Assembly (NCBI GenBank): GCA_016703005.1
Contig: JADJCX010000034.1
Coordinates: forward strand, 149,045-213,044
Direction: 5' to 3'
Length of the DNA stretch: 64,000 nucleotides
From: Flavobacteriales bacterium
GTDB lineage: Bacteria; Bacteroidota; Bacteroidia; Flavobacteriales_F; PHOS-HE28
Position 1 is the first letter of the stretch. Every line of letters starts with the position of its first letter. The notes under the pieces were generated by a model. It worked only from the letters and a program-made list of their open reading frames with translations. It made no database searches and was not told the origin of the DNA. Shown in pieces: positions 54,646-63,849 of the stretch. The position numbers were made by a program, and so were the translations under genes.

Positions 54646-55974
54646 TCATTGCAACCACTCCACTTCCACGCGCCGCTCGTCCGGGTTGCGGCCATCACTG
54701 CGACTATCGCCATAGTAGTTCACCATCAGGCGGTCGGGTTCTATACCACGTTGCAAAAGGTAATTGCGCACTGCCTTGGCGCGTCGCTCGCTCAGGGCGA
54801 GGTTGATCGCAGGGTCGCCGCTGCGATCGGTGTATCCCGTGATCAGCACACGGTCCTGTGGTGATCGTGCGAGTTGTTCGAAGACTTCATTGAGGAGCAC
54901 GCGATAGTCGGCATCGAGCGCATCGCTGTTGCGCGCGAAGCGCACTGTGATGTTGCGACCGGTGAGCGCGCTCAACTCTGCGAGCGGATTCCCGGTGTTG
55001 CCGGCTGAAGTCCGGGTCTCTTTCAGTTCGCGTACTTCCAGGCGCAGGTCCTGGATCTGTCCTTCCACATCATCGAGCCGATCACGTACGGCCCACAGTT
55101 CCTTGCTCTGGTCCATGCGATCGATCCGATCATTGATGGCGTCGAGCTCGCCCTTCAGCCAACGATCGCGCTTGCGCATTTTCGGTTGTTCCGCAGCAAC
55201 CGGTGCACCTTCGGCATTGGCAAGCATGGTTTTCACCGTACGCTCTTCCAGCACGGCATCCGGAAGTCCCAGCAGGTCGGTGCTCGTGCTCAAGTCGTAC
55301 GCGCAAAGGAACTCCTGGCTGTCGAAGACAGCGCCGCACACGGTGGGCATGCTCGGTGGGAGTTCCGTGACTTCCGGCAGATCGCCCCACACCACCACAT
55401 CCGTCATGGTCATCAGGTCGGCGCGCATCGATCGTTCCAACTCGCTGCGCTGACCTCTCACGTAGTAGTATATGGCTAAGTACTTGTCTTGCTCGTTGCC
55501 GCCATCGATCCCGTAACGCGCTTGTGTCCAATCAACGGAGAGCAAACGCTCCAGTTGCTGCTGCGTCATCGGGGAAAAGCCTTCGAACACGCCTGCATCC
55601 TCGAATTCCATTGCCGCAGCACGCACGATCGTGTTCATGTCGGTGATCAATGCGGGGGCAGGTTTGTCCGCTTGAACACCCTGCTTGGCGAAGTGCACGC
55701 GCTTGTCCAAATAGGCACCAAGACCCGCTTCGATCACGGCGACAAGATGTGCCTGCATCGTCCCATCAGGCTGTGTGCTCGGCAGCAGATCGAACGTGGT
55801 GCCTTCGTCAGTGAAACGCCATGTCGCTTGGAAGTAAGGCCCATCGAGCGTGCCGTCGTGCTCCACACCACGTACGCGCACCGTTGTGGCGTCGCTCTCG
55901 CCGACCAGTTCCAATTGCGCGCACGCTTGACCTGCAATGCAGAGCACGAACGTGATGACGATAGCGCAGCGCAA
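54646..55974 (-). CDS. OmpA-family outer-membrane protein with coiled coil
   Basis: A 442-residue protein with a signal peptide (MRCAIVITFVLCIAGQACAQ). Residues about 20-250 form a domain of unknown family. A coiled coil follows at about 275-330 (DELDAINDRIDRMD..., DDVEGQIQDLRLEVRELKE). The C-terminal OmpA domain has ITVRFARNSDALDADYRVLL, VLITGYTDRSGDPAINLALSERRAKAV and RRVEVEWLQ. It should bind peptidoglycan at the outer membrane. A TAAGTTCG box lies about 19 bases before the ATG. No defects. Confidence 0.87.
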   Translation of the reverse strand: MRCAIVITFVLCIAGQACAQLELVGESDATTVRVRGVEHDGTLDGPYFQATWRFTDEGTTFDLLPSTQPDGTMQAHLVAVIEAGLGAYLDKRVHFAKQGVQADKPAPALITDMNTIVRAAAMEFEDAGVFEGFSPMTQQQLERLLSVDWTQARYGIDGGNEQDKYLAIYYYVRGQRSELERSMRADLMTMTDVVVWGDLPEVTELPPSMPTVCGAVFDSQEFLCAYDLSTSTDLLGLPDAVLEERTVKTMLANAEGAPVAAEQPKMRKRDRWLKGELDAINDRIDRMDQSKELWAVRDRLDDVEGQIQDLRLEVRELKETRTSAGNTGNPLAELSALTGRNITVRFARNSDALDADYRVLLNEVFEQLARSPQDRVLITGYTDRSGDPAINLALSERRAKAVRNYLLQRGIEPDRLMVNYYGDSRSDGRNPDERRVEVEWLQ

Positions 55975-55993
55975 GGCGGTGAATTGAAGTGTA

Positions 55994-56001
55994 CGAACTT
56001 A
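55994..56001 (-). promoter_or_regulatory. Putative -7 box TAAGTTCG before the OmpA gene
   Basis: TAAGTTCG on the minus strand fits TAnnTTCG and lies about 19 bases before the ATG at 55974. A TTG lies too close for a standard -33 box. Confidence 0.35.
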
Positions 56002-56056
56002 CCGTGGTGGCAAGGCCCTCATCCGTGCCCTTGGGCCGGAGATAGACACGGCTTTT

Positions 56057-56473
56057 TCAACAGGCGTGAACTACCCGCATGCGCGGTGCGCGCAGCCATC
56101 CGCTGGCCCAATCGCCAGCATCCGCGACATGTCCGAACGTGCGGAACGGGAAAGCCGGTTGGAGGTATTGGCGGAAGAGGTCGCCCATTTCACGATCCGC
56201 GCGGTCGAATGCCACCATGGCGACCGGTCGACCTGCGCCCGAGCGGCAGCGGGAGAGGAACACCCGGGCATCGGGGGAAACGCGCACATGCTCTTCCAGT
56301 TCAAGTACCACGGGGTCCGAACCGGTGTCGTCGATCACACCCAGCACCCTGATGATCTCTTTCACCTCGCTCACGCCGATGCGCATGAACTGGCCCATCA
56401 CCACGCGCATCACGCCTTCTTCTCGCCAGATCTCGAAGGGCACCGGGGCAACGGCGTTGAGCTTTCGTACCAC
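56057..56473 (-). CDS. Small conserved hypothetical protein (STAS/DUF7793-like)
   Basis: The best frame gives 138 residues beginning with GTG at 56473. It reads EIWREEGVMRVVMGQFMRIGVSEVKEIIRVLG, then VLELEEHVRVSPDARVFLS, with a helix FRQYLQPAFP. This pattern of beta strand, helix and a 'VSEVKEII' stretch resembles the small Bacteroidota DUF7793/SpoIIAA-like proteins. A better start, ATG 56499 (MRIVEHSHPWYE), is in another frame, so an indel near 56470 may break the N-terminus. Function unknown. Confidence 0.55.
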   Translation of the reverse strand: MVRKLNAVAPVPFEIWREEGVMRVVMGQFMRIGVSEVKEIIRVLGVIDDTGSDPVVLELEEHVRVSPDARVFLSRCRSGAGRPVAMVAFDRADREMGDLFRQYLQPAFPFRTFGHVADAGDWASGWLRAPRMRVVHAC

Positions 56474-56725
56474 GGATGCGAATGTTCAACGATGCGCATG
56501 GCGGATGTCGATCGAGGGGGAAGTATGTGCGAACAGGGTAGAGGGATAACGCGAGGGTTACCGGCACAAGCTTGTCGCAGGTTGTCACCTGGGGCTGACC
56601 CGGGGGGCGCTACCGTGCGGTCCTCGTCACAGCTCCTCATGGCGCGGGAGCGCCATATCGGAGATGCCGGGTCAGGTCCGGCATGACAAGCCGCGACCGC
56701 TCTTCGACAATTCCATACGTGATGC
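56474..56725. other. Intergenic gap with two perfect hairpins
   Basis: The gap holds ATGGCGC-GGGA-GCGCCAT (56639-56656) and ATGCCGG-7 bases-CCGGCAT (56664-56684). The second is close to the dispersed 'gtcatgccgg' repeat type. They may terminate the pafA transcript, which ends at 56726, but no poly-T tract follows. No credible gene is seen; short frames here are shadows. Confidence 0.45.
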
Positions 56726-58339
56726 TCACTTCACTACTTCATGGACCGTTCGCCCTGTGCACGCATCCGTGAGGCTCAAGCCAACTATGGCGCTGATGGT
56801 CGGGACGATATCCGTGATGTGTGTGCGCCTTAGCACTTCACCATGCTGCACACCGGCACCGAAGAAGAGGATGGGAACGTGCGTATCGTAATTCCATGGA
56901 CTGCCGTGCGTGGTGCCGTGACCGTTGCTCCATTCGTCCAATTCGAAGTAGCCGGGGCGCATGACAAAGAGGATGTCACCTGAGCGCTGAGGCATGTAAC
57001 CGTTCCTCAGCAGGGGAGCAAGGTGCTCGTCTTGGATAGCGTTCAGTGCTGATGCGGAAGCAGCCGAAGCGATCTCAGGTTGTTCGCCCAATCGCTCTGC
57101 GAAACGCTCCGCCGCATCAGCACCGGAACGGAGGAATACCTGACCATCCATTACGGTATCCACCCACAAGTGCCCGCCGCTCACTTGTGCGGGGAATTCG
57201 CGCTGCACGCGATCCACAACATCCTGCACATCCACGTATCCAGCGCTCCCCTTCATGTCCTTCAAATACTGCGGCACATCCACAGCGCCGTGATCGGCGG
57301 TGAGGAAGACCGTGTAAGCACCGGCACCAACTGACCTGTCCAACTCATCGAGCAGCCTCTTCAGATCGCGATCAAGGCGGATGTACATGTCCTCAACTTC
57401 CACCGCGCGTGGCCCTACGCGGTGCCCGAGTATGTCGGTACTGCTGTAACTGATGGCCAGCAGATCGGTGATCGCATCCTTGCCCATCTGTTCGCCCTCA
57501 AGAGCTGCCAACGCCATGTCGGTGGTGATGGTGTTGCCCCACGGTGTGTAGCTGAGCAGGTCAAGACCTGCACCTGCTTTGCGCAGCGAGTCGAGGTTGA
57601 TCGGAAGCGTAGCAGGGATGCCTCGGTAGAGTGGGATCTCATACGGATTGTTGTCCGGCAACACTTGATGGTAGCGCTCAACAGGCAGTGTGAGCGACCA
57701 GGTCTGTGCGAGGTATTGCTCCGCCAGTTTTTTGTTGTTGAAATCGATGACCCATTGTGGCAACGACTTCATGTACCACGTGCTGGTGATGCAGTTGCCT
57801 TCGCTCCCGTACATCCAATACGCCGCATCGCCCGTGCGCCCGATCGGCAGGATGCTGCTGCGGTCCTTCAATGCAACCCCGATCGTTTTGCTACGTCGTT
57901 CTGTGCGGCGTTCCAATTCATCGGCGAGCGTGGTGCTGAGCAATTGAACGGGCGAGCGGTGCGCATTGTCAGGCAAGGTGCCCACGGCTTGTTGAGACAT
58001 GTCCTGCGTGCAATAGATCGTTTTGCGCGTGGCCCGGTCGTAGCGGTCGTTAGCAACAATGCCGTGGTGGCTAGGTGTGGTACCGGTATAGATGCTCGCG
58101 TGGCGGGACCTGTCACAGTGGGCATGTTGTTGCGCATCGCGCAGAAAACTTCCTTCTCCGATCAGCCGCTTGAAACCGCCTTCACCGAAGTTGTCCCAGT
58201 ACCGGTAGATGTAGTCCGTGCGCATCTGATCGACCACGATGCCCACCACCAACTTGGGTGGATGTTGCCAGGTGGGTTGTTGAGCACTGGCCACTGAGGC
58301 GCTGAAGGCGAGGCAGGCGATGGAGGTGGAGCGGATCAT
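56726..58339 (-). CDS. pafA: PafA-like alkaline phosphatase (masked double frameshift over the nucleophile)
   Basis: A 537-residue enzyme of the alkaline-phosphatase superfamily, exported by signal peptide (MIRSTSIACLAFSASVASAQ). Metal residues lie in VVGIVVDQMRTDY (Asp37), YSSTDILGHRVGP, TADHGAVDVP and THGSPWNYDTH. Normal family members read NNMPTVTGPGHASIYTG with a Thr nucleophile; here residues 70-79 read QQHAHCDRSR. Frames show a 2-base and then a 1-base deletion that together restore frame, so the gene is probably normal and the sequence wrong. In Flavobacterium PafA is a calcium-dependent, phosphate-insensitive enzyme that releases phosphate from organic esters. The ATG overlaps the crcB stop (ATGA). 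Confidence 0.9.
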   Translation of the reverse strand: MIRSTSIACLAFSASVASAQQPTWQHPPKLVVGIVVDQMRTDYIYRYWDNFGEGGFKRLIGEGSFLRDAQQHAHCDRSRHASIYTGTTPSHHGIVANDRYDRATRKTIYCTQDMSQQAVGTLPDNAHRSPVQLLSTTLADELERRTERRSKTIGVALKDRSSILPIGRTGDAAYWMYGSEGNCITSTWYMKSLPQWVIDFNNKKLAEQYLAQTWSLTLPVERYHQVLPDNNPYEIPLYRGIPATLPINLDSLRKAGAGLDLLSYTPWGNTITTDMALAALEGEQMGKDAITDLLAISYSSTDILGHRVGPRAVEVEDMYIRLDRDLKRLLDELDRSVGAGAYTVFLTADHGAVDVPQYLKDMKGSAGYVDVQDVVDRVQREFPAQVSGGHLWVDTVMDGQVFLRSGADAAERFAERLGEQPEIASAASASALNAIQDEHLAPLLRNGYMPQRSGDILFVMRPGYFELDEWSNGHGTTHGSPWNYDTHVPILFFGAGVQHGEVLRRTHITDIVPTISAIVGLSLTDACTGRTVHEVVK

Positions 58340-58704
58340 GTTGCTCTTGCGAGGAGGTGAATTACCAAGAGGCACGCGGAAACGGAAACCAATATGTTCA
58401 ACCAGGCGAGGAAGGTGAGACCGGCGCGCATGAGCTGAAGGGTCTCCATGCTGAATGCGCTGAACGTGCTGAAGCCTCCGCAGAACCCCACGGCCAGCAG
58501 CGTCCACCAGAGTTCTTTGCCCTCGGCGTGCAGCGCGAAGCGCCACACCAACAAGCCCATGATCGCCGTAGCAAGCACGTTGCTCACCAACGTGGCCCAT
58601 GGGAACGCAGCGCCCACGAACCACCGGCCAACACCCAGCGAAACGGCGTAGCGCGCCACGCTGCCAAGGCCACCTCCAACAAAAACCGCGAGCCAAGTGT
58701 TCAT
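58336..58704 (-). CDS. crcB: Fluoride efflux channel CrcB/Fluc
   Basis: A 122-residue membrane protein with four hydrophobic helices. GGGLGSVARYAVS near the N-terminus and GFCGGFSTFSAFSMET are the Fluc signatures; the Phe residues of the fluoride path are in this stretch. It forms dual-topology dimers that expel fluoride. The start overlaps the PAP2 stop (ATGA) and its stop overlaps the pafA start, so three genes are tightly coupled. I see no fluoride riboswitch. No defects. Confidence 0.95.
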   Translation of the reverse strand: MNTWLAVFVGGGLGSVARYAVSLGVGRWFVGAAFPWATLVSNVLATAIMGLLVWRFALHAEGKELWWTLLAVGFCGGFSTFSAFSMETLQLMRAGLTFLAWLNILVSVSACLLVIHLLARAT

Positions 58705-59293
58705 TCCGCAAAGCGACCCTGCCTGAGCGGCAGGTGATCATGCGCCCAGCGAAAGATGCGGAAGAAGATGAAGCCGACCAGCGATCCATACAGCGCGCCC
58801 ACCAGAACATCGCCGGGATAATGTGCCCCGAGATAGATGCGGCTATAACTCACGAAGGCTGCCCAGGCGATCAGAACAATGCCGCTCAACGGGGCACACT
58901 GCTGGAGTACGCCGATCATGAATACCGCGATCGCGAAGTGATTGGTAGCGTGACTGCTCACGAATCCGAACCGGCCCCCACATTCGGTTCCGCCCATGTG
59001 TGGCGAGGCCGGACAAGTCAGCGGTATGGCACGGGCGCAGGCGTTGCACCGTGTTCTTGAACAACACCACGCCGCTGTCCGCCACCAGGATCATCAGCGC
59101 AATAGAGAGTACACTAATACCCAAGCCCCTTCCAGCCCCAACGACGCTGTAGTAAGAGCAAGAAAAACGCGTAAAGCGGGAACCAGCACTCCATGAGGCT
59201 GGCCGTGCGCATCACCGGATCAAGCCACGGGTAGGCGCCCCCGTTCAGGGCAAGGAAGAGTTCGCGATCGAGATGGGAGAGTGCGTCGATCAT
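58701..59293 (-). CDS. PAP2-family (lipid phosphatase) membrane protein, two frameshifts
   Basis: About 197 residues. It starts MIDALSHLDRELFLALNGGAYPWLDPVM, the usual PAP2 beginning, with about five membrane helices. The three active-site motifs are FKNTVQRLRP, VSSHATNHFA and SRIYLGAHYPGD. Two indels break the frame: an extra G at about 59121-59127 (KGLGISVLS) and one near 59000 (LATH/MGGTECGG). PAP2 proteins of this size dephosphorylate lipid phosphates, often undecaprenyl diphosphate. It leads an operon with crcB and pafA (four-base overlaps). Confidence 0.87.
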
Positions 59294-59311
59294 GACGTGG
59301 TGGTCAGTTCA

Positions 59312-60312
59312 TCACGCCTGTAGCTTATCCCAGATCCGGTCCTTCAAGTCATCGAGGCCCATTCCCGTCACGCTGCTGATGAAAACGGTCTCCACCTTCG
59401 GGAGCGTCTTGCGCACTTCCTTCCGCAAGGCGGTGGTCAGCTCCTCATCGAGCATGTCGCACTTGGTGATCGCCAGCAGGCGCTCTTTGTCCAACAATTC
59501 CGGGCTGTATTGCTTCAGTTCGTTCAGCAGGATATTGTACTCCTTCTTGATATCGGCGGTGTCCGCGGGCACCATGAAGAGCAGCGCGCTGTTGCGTTCG
59601 ATGTGGCGCAGGAAACGCAAGCCGAGGCCTTTGCCCTCACTGGCGCCTTCAATGATGCCGGGATATCGGCCATAACGAAGCTCTTGCCGTTGCGCGTTGC
59701 AACGATACCAAGGTTCGGCACCAAGGTGGTGAACGCGTAGTCCGCGATCTTGGGTTTGGCCGCACTGACAACACTCAGCAAAGTGCTCTTTCCAGCGTTC
59801 GGGAAGCCGACAAGACCCACGTCCGCCAGCACTTTCAGTTCCAACGCCATCCATTTCTCCTGTCCCGGCTGCTTGGCTGCGCAAAGCGCGGGGCTTGGCG
59901 TGTGGCCGTTGCGAAGTGCTGGTTTCCGCCCACCGCGACCGCCCGGCAAGAGGATGTGTTCAGCGCCATGTTCGGTCACTTCGCACAGAATCTCACCCGT
60001 TTCCGCATCCTTCGCTACCGTACCTAGGGGTACCTCAATGACCGCGTCCTTGCCCTGGCGACCACTGGCCTGGTTCTTCATGCCGCCTTCACCTTCTTCG
60101 GCAATGGCGTGCTTGGTGTAGCGCAAGTGCAACAATGTCCATAGCTGGTTGTTGCCGCGCATGATCACATGCCCACCACGACCTCCGTCACCGCCGTCGG
60201 GCCCACCCTTGGGCATGTACTTCTCTCGACGCATGTGCCGACTGCCGCCTCCGCCTTTGCCGCTGCGGCACATCACTCGGATGTGGTCTATGAAATTGGC
60301 TTCGCCGCTCAT
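59312..60312 (-). CDS. obg: Obg-family GTPase ObgE, one frameshift and one masked double shift
   Basis: About 333 residues. The Obg domain starts MSGEANFIDHIRVMCRSGKGGGGSRHMRREKYMPKGGPDGGDGGRGGHV. The GTPase has G1 GFPNAGKST, G3 ADIPG (broken at about 59660 by a missing G) and, in the next frame, IIEGASEGKGLGLRFLRHI, a G4 motif seen as TKCDM, and a normal end at 59312. The stretch 59872-59928 is in a wrong frame for about 19 residues and then returns (expected NQHFATATRQAPRFAQP). Obg is essential for 50S assembly. It follows hpt and adk, the usual order in this phylum. Confidence 0.92.
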
Positions 60313-60372
60313 TGCTGAAATGTGAAAATGTGAAGATGCGAAGATGAAGACATGCCGGTGGCGTGCGTGCGG

Positions 60373-60941
60373 ATCGATCGCCGCTACCAACCGATCCGTT
60401 ATCTCTTCAACCGACCCCATGCCGTCGATGCCTTTGAACTTCTTCTGCGCGCTGTAGTAATCCTTCAACGGCGCGGTCTTTTGCTCGTACTCACGGATGC
60501 GGGTGCGTATCACGCTCTCATCCTTGTCGTCGGCGCGACCACTGGTGGCTCCACGGCCGAGCAGGCGCTTCACCAGTTCCTCCTCCGGTACTTCCAAGCG
60601 CCAGCATCATGCAATATCGGATTGCCGCTCGGGTTCAACAGTGCATCCACGTTTCAGCCTGCGCCTTGGTGCGCGGGAAGCCATCGAAGATGAAGCCCTT
60701 GGTATCGCAGATGGCATCGACCTGTTGCGATCATACCCAACACGATATCGTCGCTCACCAGTTCACCGCGGTCCATGATGCCTTGCGCGCGGAGGCCCAG
60801 TTCCGTTTCAGCATCGAATCTCGGCCCGCAGCACATCGCCGGTGCTCAGTGCACCAATCAATAGCGTCCTATCAGGAAGGTGCTCCTGCGTTCCTTACCC
60901 GCGCCGGGAGGGCCGAAGAGGACGATGTTCAGTTTGCTCAT
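60373..60941 (-). CDS. adk: Adenylate kinase, several frameshifts
   Basis: The start MSKLNIVLFGPPGAGK is the P-loop of adenylate kinase and overlaps the hpt stop (TGATG). The frame is lost straight after GAGK. Later pieces recover GLRAQGIMDRGELVSDDIVLGM and EVPEEELVKRLLGRGATSGRADDKDESVIRTRIREYEQKTAPLKDYYSAQKKF, with the usual C-terminal helix up to RLVAAI. The real stop is obscured; no in-frame stop separates it from obg in this sequence. At least three indels are needed, in a region dense with them, so I treat it as an error-damaged copy of a normal gene. Confidence 0.85.
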
Positions 60942-61485
60942 CAGTTCGTCGGTAATGCGGGCAGATACCGCGCAGGTTGCGGCCCAGACCGTCGCGATCG
61001 AGTCCGCTGCCGACCACGAAGGCGTTCGGTGTTCGGCAAGGCCACGTGCTCGATCGGAATGGTCTGTTTGTATGCGCTCGGGCTTGAACAGCAGCGCGGC
61101 GATGCTGACGCTCGCTGGATGATGTTCGGCCAAGGACGCCATGATGTCTTCGACGGTGCCGCCGGTATCGACGATATCCTCAAGCACCACCACCGGCGGC
61201 CTTCAATGCGCTCTGGTGAGTCCGATCAGTTGGGTTACCTTTCCGCTGCTACTGGTACCGTGGTAGCTCGCGACTTTCACGAAGCCGATCTCGCACTCGA
61301 TGTCCGTGCGTTTCACCAGTTCGGCAGCGAAGAAGAAGGCACCGTCGAGTACCCTACGAAGAGCGGGCGCTTAAGCTGTCGTACTTCCGTCCGGACTTCA
61401 GCGCCAGCTTATCGAATGCGCGGTTCACTTCCGCTTCGCTGATGAAGACGTCGAAGGTCTTGTCGTGAAGTTGGATGCGTGACAT
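60941..61485 (-). CDS. hpt: Hypoxanthine phosphoribosyltransferase, several frameshifts
   Basis: It starts MSRIQLHDKTFDVFISEAEVNRAFDKLALKSGRKYDS. A middle piece in another frame has VKRTDIECEIGFVKVASYHGTSSSGKV, and the PRPP loop is VVLEDIVDTGGTVEDI. These are the normal landmarks of HPRT, which salvages hypoxanthine or guanine to IMP or GMP. At least three indels break it. Its last codons overlap the adk ATG. A TACTTTCC box lies about 20 bases before the ATG. Confidence 0.85.
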
Positions 61486-61539
61486 CGTTCTCGGCGGGGC
61501 GCCGGAAAGTACATACCACATCGGGCAACCCGCAGCAAT

Positions 61540-61982
61540 TTATGCGCCCAAGTCAACCCTCCCCGCCACCACAGTGCCTTCCAGCGTGGCGGGTAGCTCT
61601 TCAGGGGAAGGCTGGCCGGACCGGTCACCACCGAGCCGTTCTAAGCTGAACCGGTACGACGTTAGCTGCACTTCAGGTCGGCACCGTCCATGTTCACCGG
61701 GCCGCCTTTGTGGGTACAATGCCGTTTCACCAGTGCGACGTAGCTGCCGTCCGGCTGCTTGGCAACAATGAGGTCGTCGCCCACTTTTTGTTCCTTCACA
61801 ACGGTGTATGTGGCATCGCCGAACCGGTTCAACGGCACATCAATGAGCGTGCTACCAGCAGCCGGGTTCCATGGTAACGGCCTTCGCGCCTCATAGCTTT
61901 CTAGTGCGGCAAGCGCTGGCACGGCGGCCACTGCTGCAACACACGGCAACACATCCAACAGGAAAATTTGCGATCGATCCAT
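61540..61982 (-). CDS. Secreted Rieske-type [2Fe-2S] protein, broken
   Basis: The intact first part (106 codons) reads MDRSQIFLLDVLPCVAAVAAVPALA (export signal), then LIDVPLNRFGDATYTVVKEQKVGDDLIVAKQPDGSYVALVKRHCTHKGGPV, where C-T-H is a Rieske first motif, followed by NMDGADLKCS and a stop. Beyond the stop another frame gives NGSVVTGPASLPLKSYP and a natural end TVVAGRVDLGA-stop at 61540. The second Cys-His motif (usually C-x-x-H-G-S) is scrambled by indels. A plausible single-cluster electron carrier in the envelope; partner unknown. Confidence 0.7.
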
Positions 61983-62029
61983 GATGCTTCGGGTTTAGGT
62001 GCTTGAGTTCAAAGGATGTCGTGGAGATG

Positions 62030-63849
62030 TCAGAACGGGCCTTCCCGCCGGCGCATCAACTTCGCCACCAACCTCCTGCGTTCTTCGAACTGGAATGAAC
62101 GGTGCGCTCTTCGTGAAGCGCTTTTGCACCCATCAGCATCGCCTTCGCGCTCATCGCCCCTAGCGAAGGCGTTCACGGCTTCCTTGGCATTCTTGGCGAT
62201 GCGGTCAGTATCGTGGATGCAGATTCGCGTTACGCGCATCTGCTCTTTCACGTTCGCATCGCCCTCTTCATCGAAGGCCAGCTTCAACGTGCGCAACAGC
62301 ACGCTCTCTGCGAGGTAGGTGTCGAACACCATGTCGCTGATGCGCATTTCACGATCTCCGCCGTCGCCGAGCGCGAGGCCGAGTCTCTGGTGCGGCGCCA
62401 CCGGCGGCCATCAGCACGGCCTTCTGAAGTTCGCGACCATGCGCTTCTCCTCGCCGAGCAACGAATCGTCCGGCTCTGGCACATCGGGGATGCCCATGAG
62501 TTCAGAAGCCACTTGCATGGCGGGGCCCATCAAGTCGAGCTGGCCTTTCATCGCGCGCTTCAACAGCACGTCCACGGTGAGCAGGCGGTCGATCCGTTGG
62601 TGCCTTCGAAAGATCCGGTTGATGCGGCTGTCTCGGTAGGCGCGCTCCACGGGGCTTTCGGCGCTGTAACCCATGCCACCATAGATTCGCACGGCCTCGT
62701 CCACCACAAAGTCCGCATTCGCTGCCGGCCACTTTCGCATCGCGGCCCGGCGGCGTACCGCTCCACGCCTTACAGCAGCGCGGTCGCGCTACCGGCACCA
62801 CCGGCTCTAACGCTTCGACGGCCTGCTCCAGCGTCGTAGCTGCAGCGGTATCGCGCTCTCCACCACGCAGCAAGTCAGATCGCCATGTCCGCTAGCTTCA
62901 GCGCATCGCAACCTAAACGTGCCGACCGACTTGCCGAACTGCTGGCGCTCATTGGCGAAGCTGATCGCGATGTTCCAGGGTCCGCTTCGCACCCGCCCAA
63001 CCGCCAGCCTGCCAGCTCTGATCCGGCCGATGTTCAGGATGTTCACCGCGATCTTGAAGCCGTTCTCGCGCGTGCTCAACAGGTTCTCCACTTCGGCACC
63101 TTGCAATCGTTGAAGAAGACCTGACGTGTGCTGCCGCCTCGATCCCCATCTTCTTCTCCTCCGGGTTCAGCGTGATGCCACCGCTGTCTTCCCTCCACGA
63201 TGAAGGCGCTGAGGTTCTTGTCGTCATCGTCATCTTGAAGTGAAGACGGTGAACACATCGGCGAAGCCGCCGTTGGTAATCCACATCTTCTGGCCGTTGA
63301 TGATGTAGTGTTTGCTGTCCATTGGGTGTGAAAGCACCGCCTTCGTCTTGCCGCTGTTCTGGTCGTTGCCGCTGCCGGCCTGCGGGAGGCAGTAGCAGGC
63401 TTTCCATTCGCCGCTCGCCAGCTTGGGGATGTACTGCGCTGCTCTTCATTGCCATAGTAAAGCGTAGGCAGGGTGCCGATGCCACCCGTGTGCGCCGCGA
63501 CCGCCACGCCGAAGCTGTAGCCCGCGCTGGTGCGCTTTTCCGTGGCCAACATCGTCGTGACGAAGTCCTTGCCGAAGCCGCCTGCATCTCTCCGGCACGC
63601 TGATGCCCAGCATGCTTCCAGCTCGCCCGCCTTCTCCAGAAGGCTCACCATCAAGCTCCTCTTCCTCGTGGTCGCATCTTCTCCACGTTCGGTCAGCCAC
63701 GTTCTGTTGCAGGAACTCCGTGCAGGTCTGCGCGATCATGCGCTGTTCCTCGTTGAATTCCCTGGTGATGAAGATGTCTCTGCGGAGTGCTTTCAAGTGA
63801 TCAGGAATTCGCCGCCTTGAAGGGCCTTGGGTTTGGTCTCGGTTGCCAT
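62030..63849 (-). CDS. Acyl-CoA dehydrogenase, many frameshifts
   Basis: About 600 residues in pieces. The start MATETKPKALQGGEFLIT is followed in other frames by IFITREFNEEQRMIAQTCTEFLQQNV, GGFGKDFVTTMLATEKRTSAGYSFGVAVAAHTGGIGTLPTLYYGNEEQ (FAD domain), DDDDDKNLSAFIVEG, ADFVVDEAVRIYGGMGYSAESPVERAYRDSRINRIF and a C-terminal helical region ending near 62030. This matches the long acyl-CoA dehydrogenases with a C-terminal extension. At least eight indels break it in 1.8 kb. It acts in beta-oxidation. I read this as damaged sequence rather than a decayed gene. Confidence 0.85.

Noticed and set aside
60373..60597. Adenylate kinase-Obg fusion protein
   Set aside because: The open frame linking them depends on an indel-rich region; the Obg start MSGEANFIDH is normal and the linker has typical intergenic composition.
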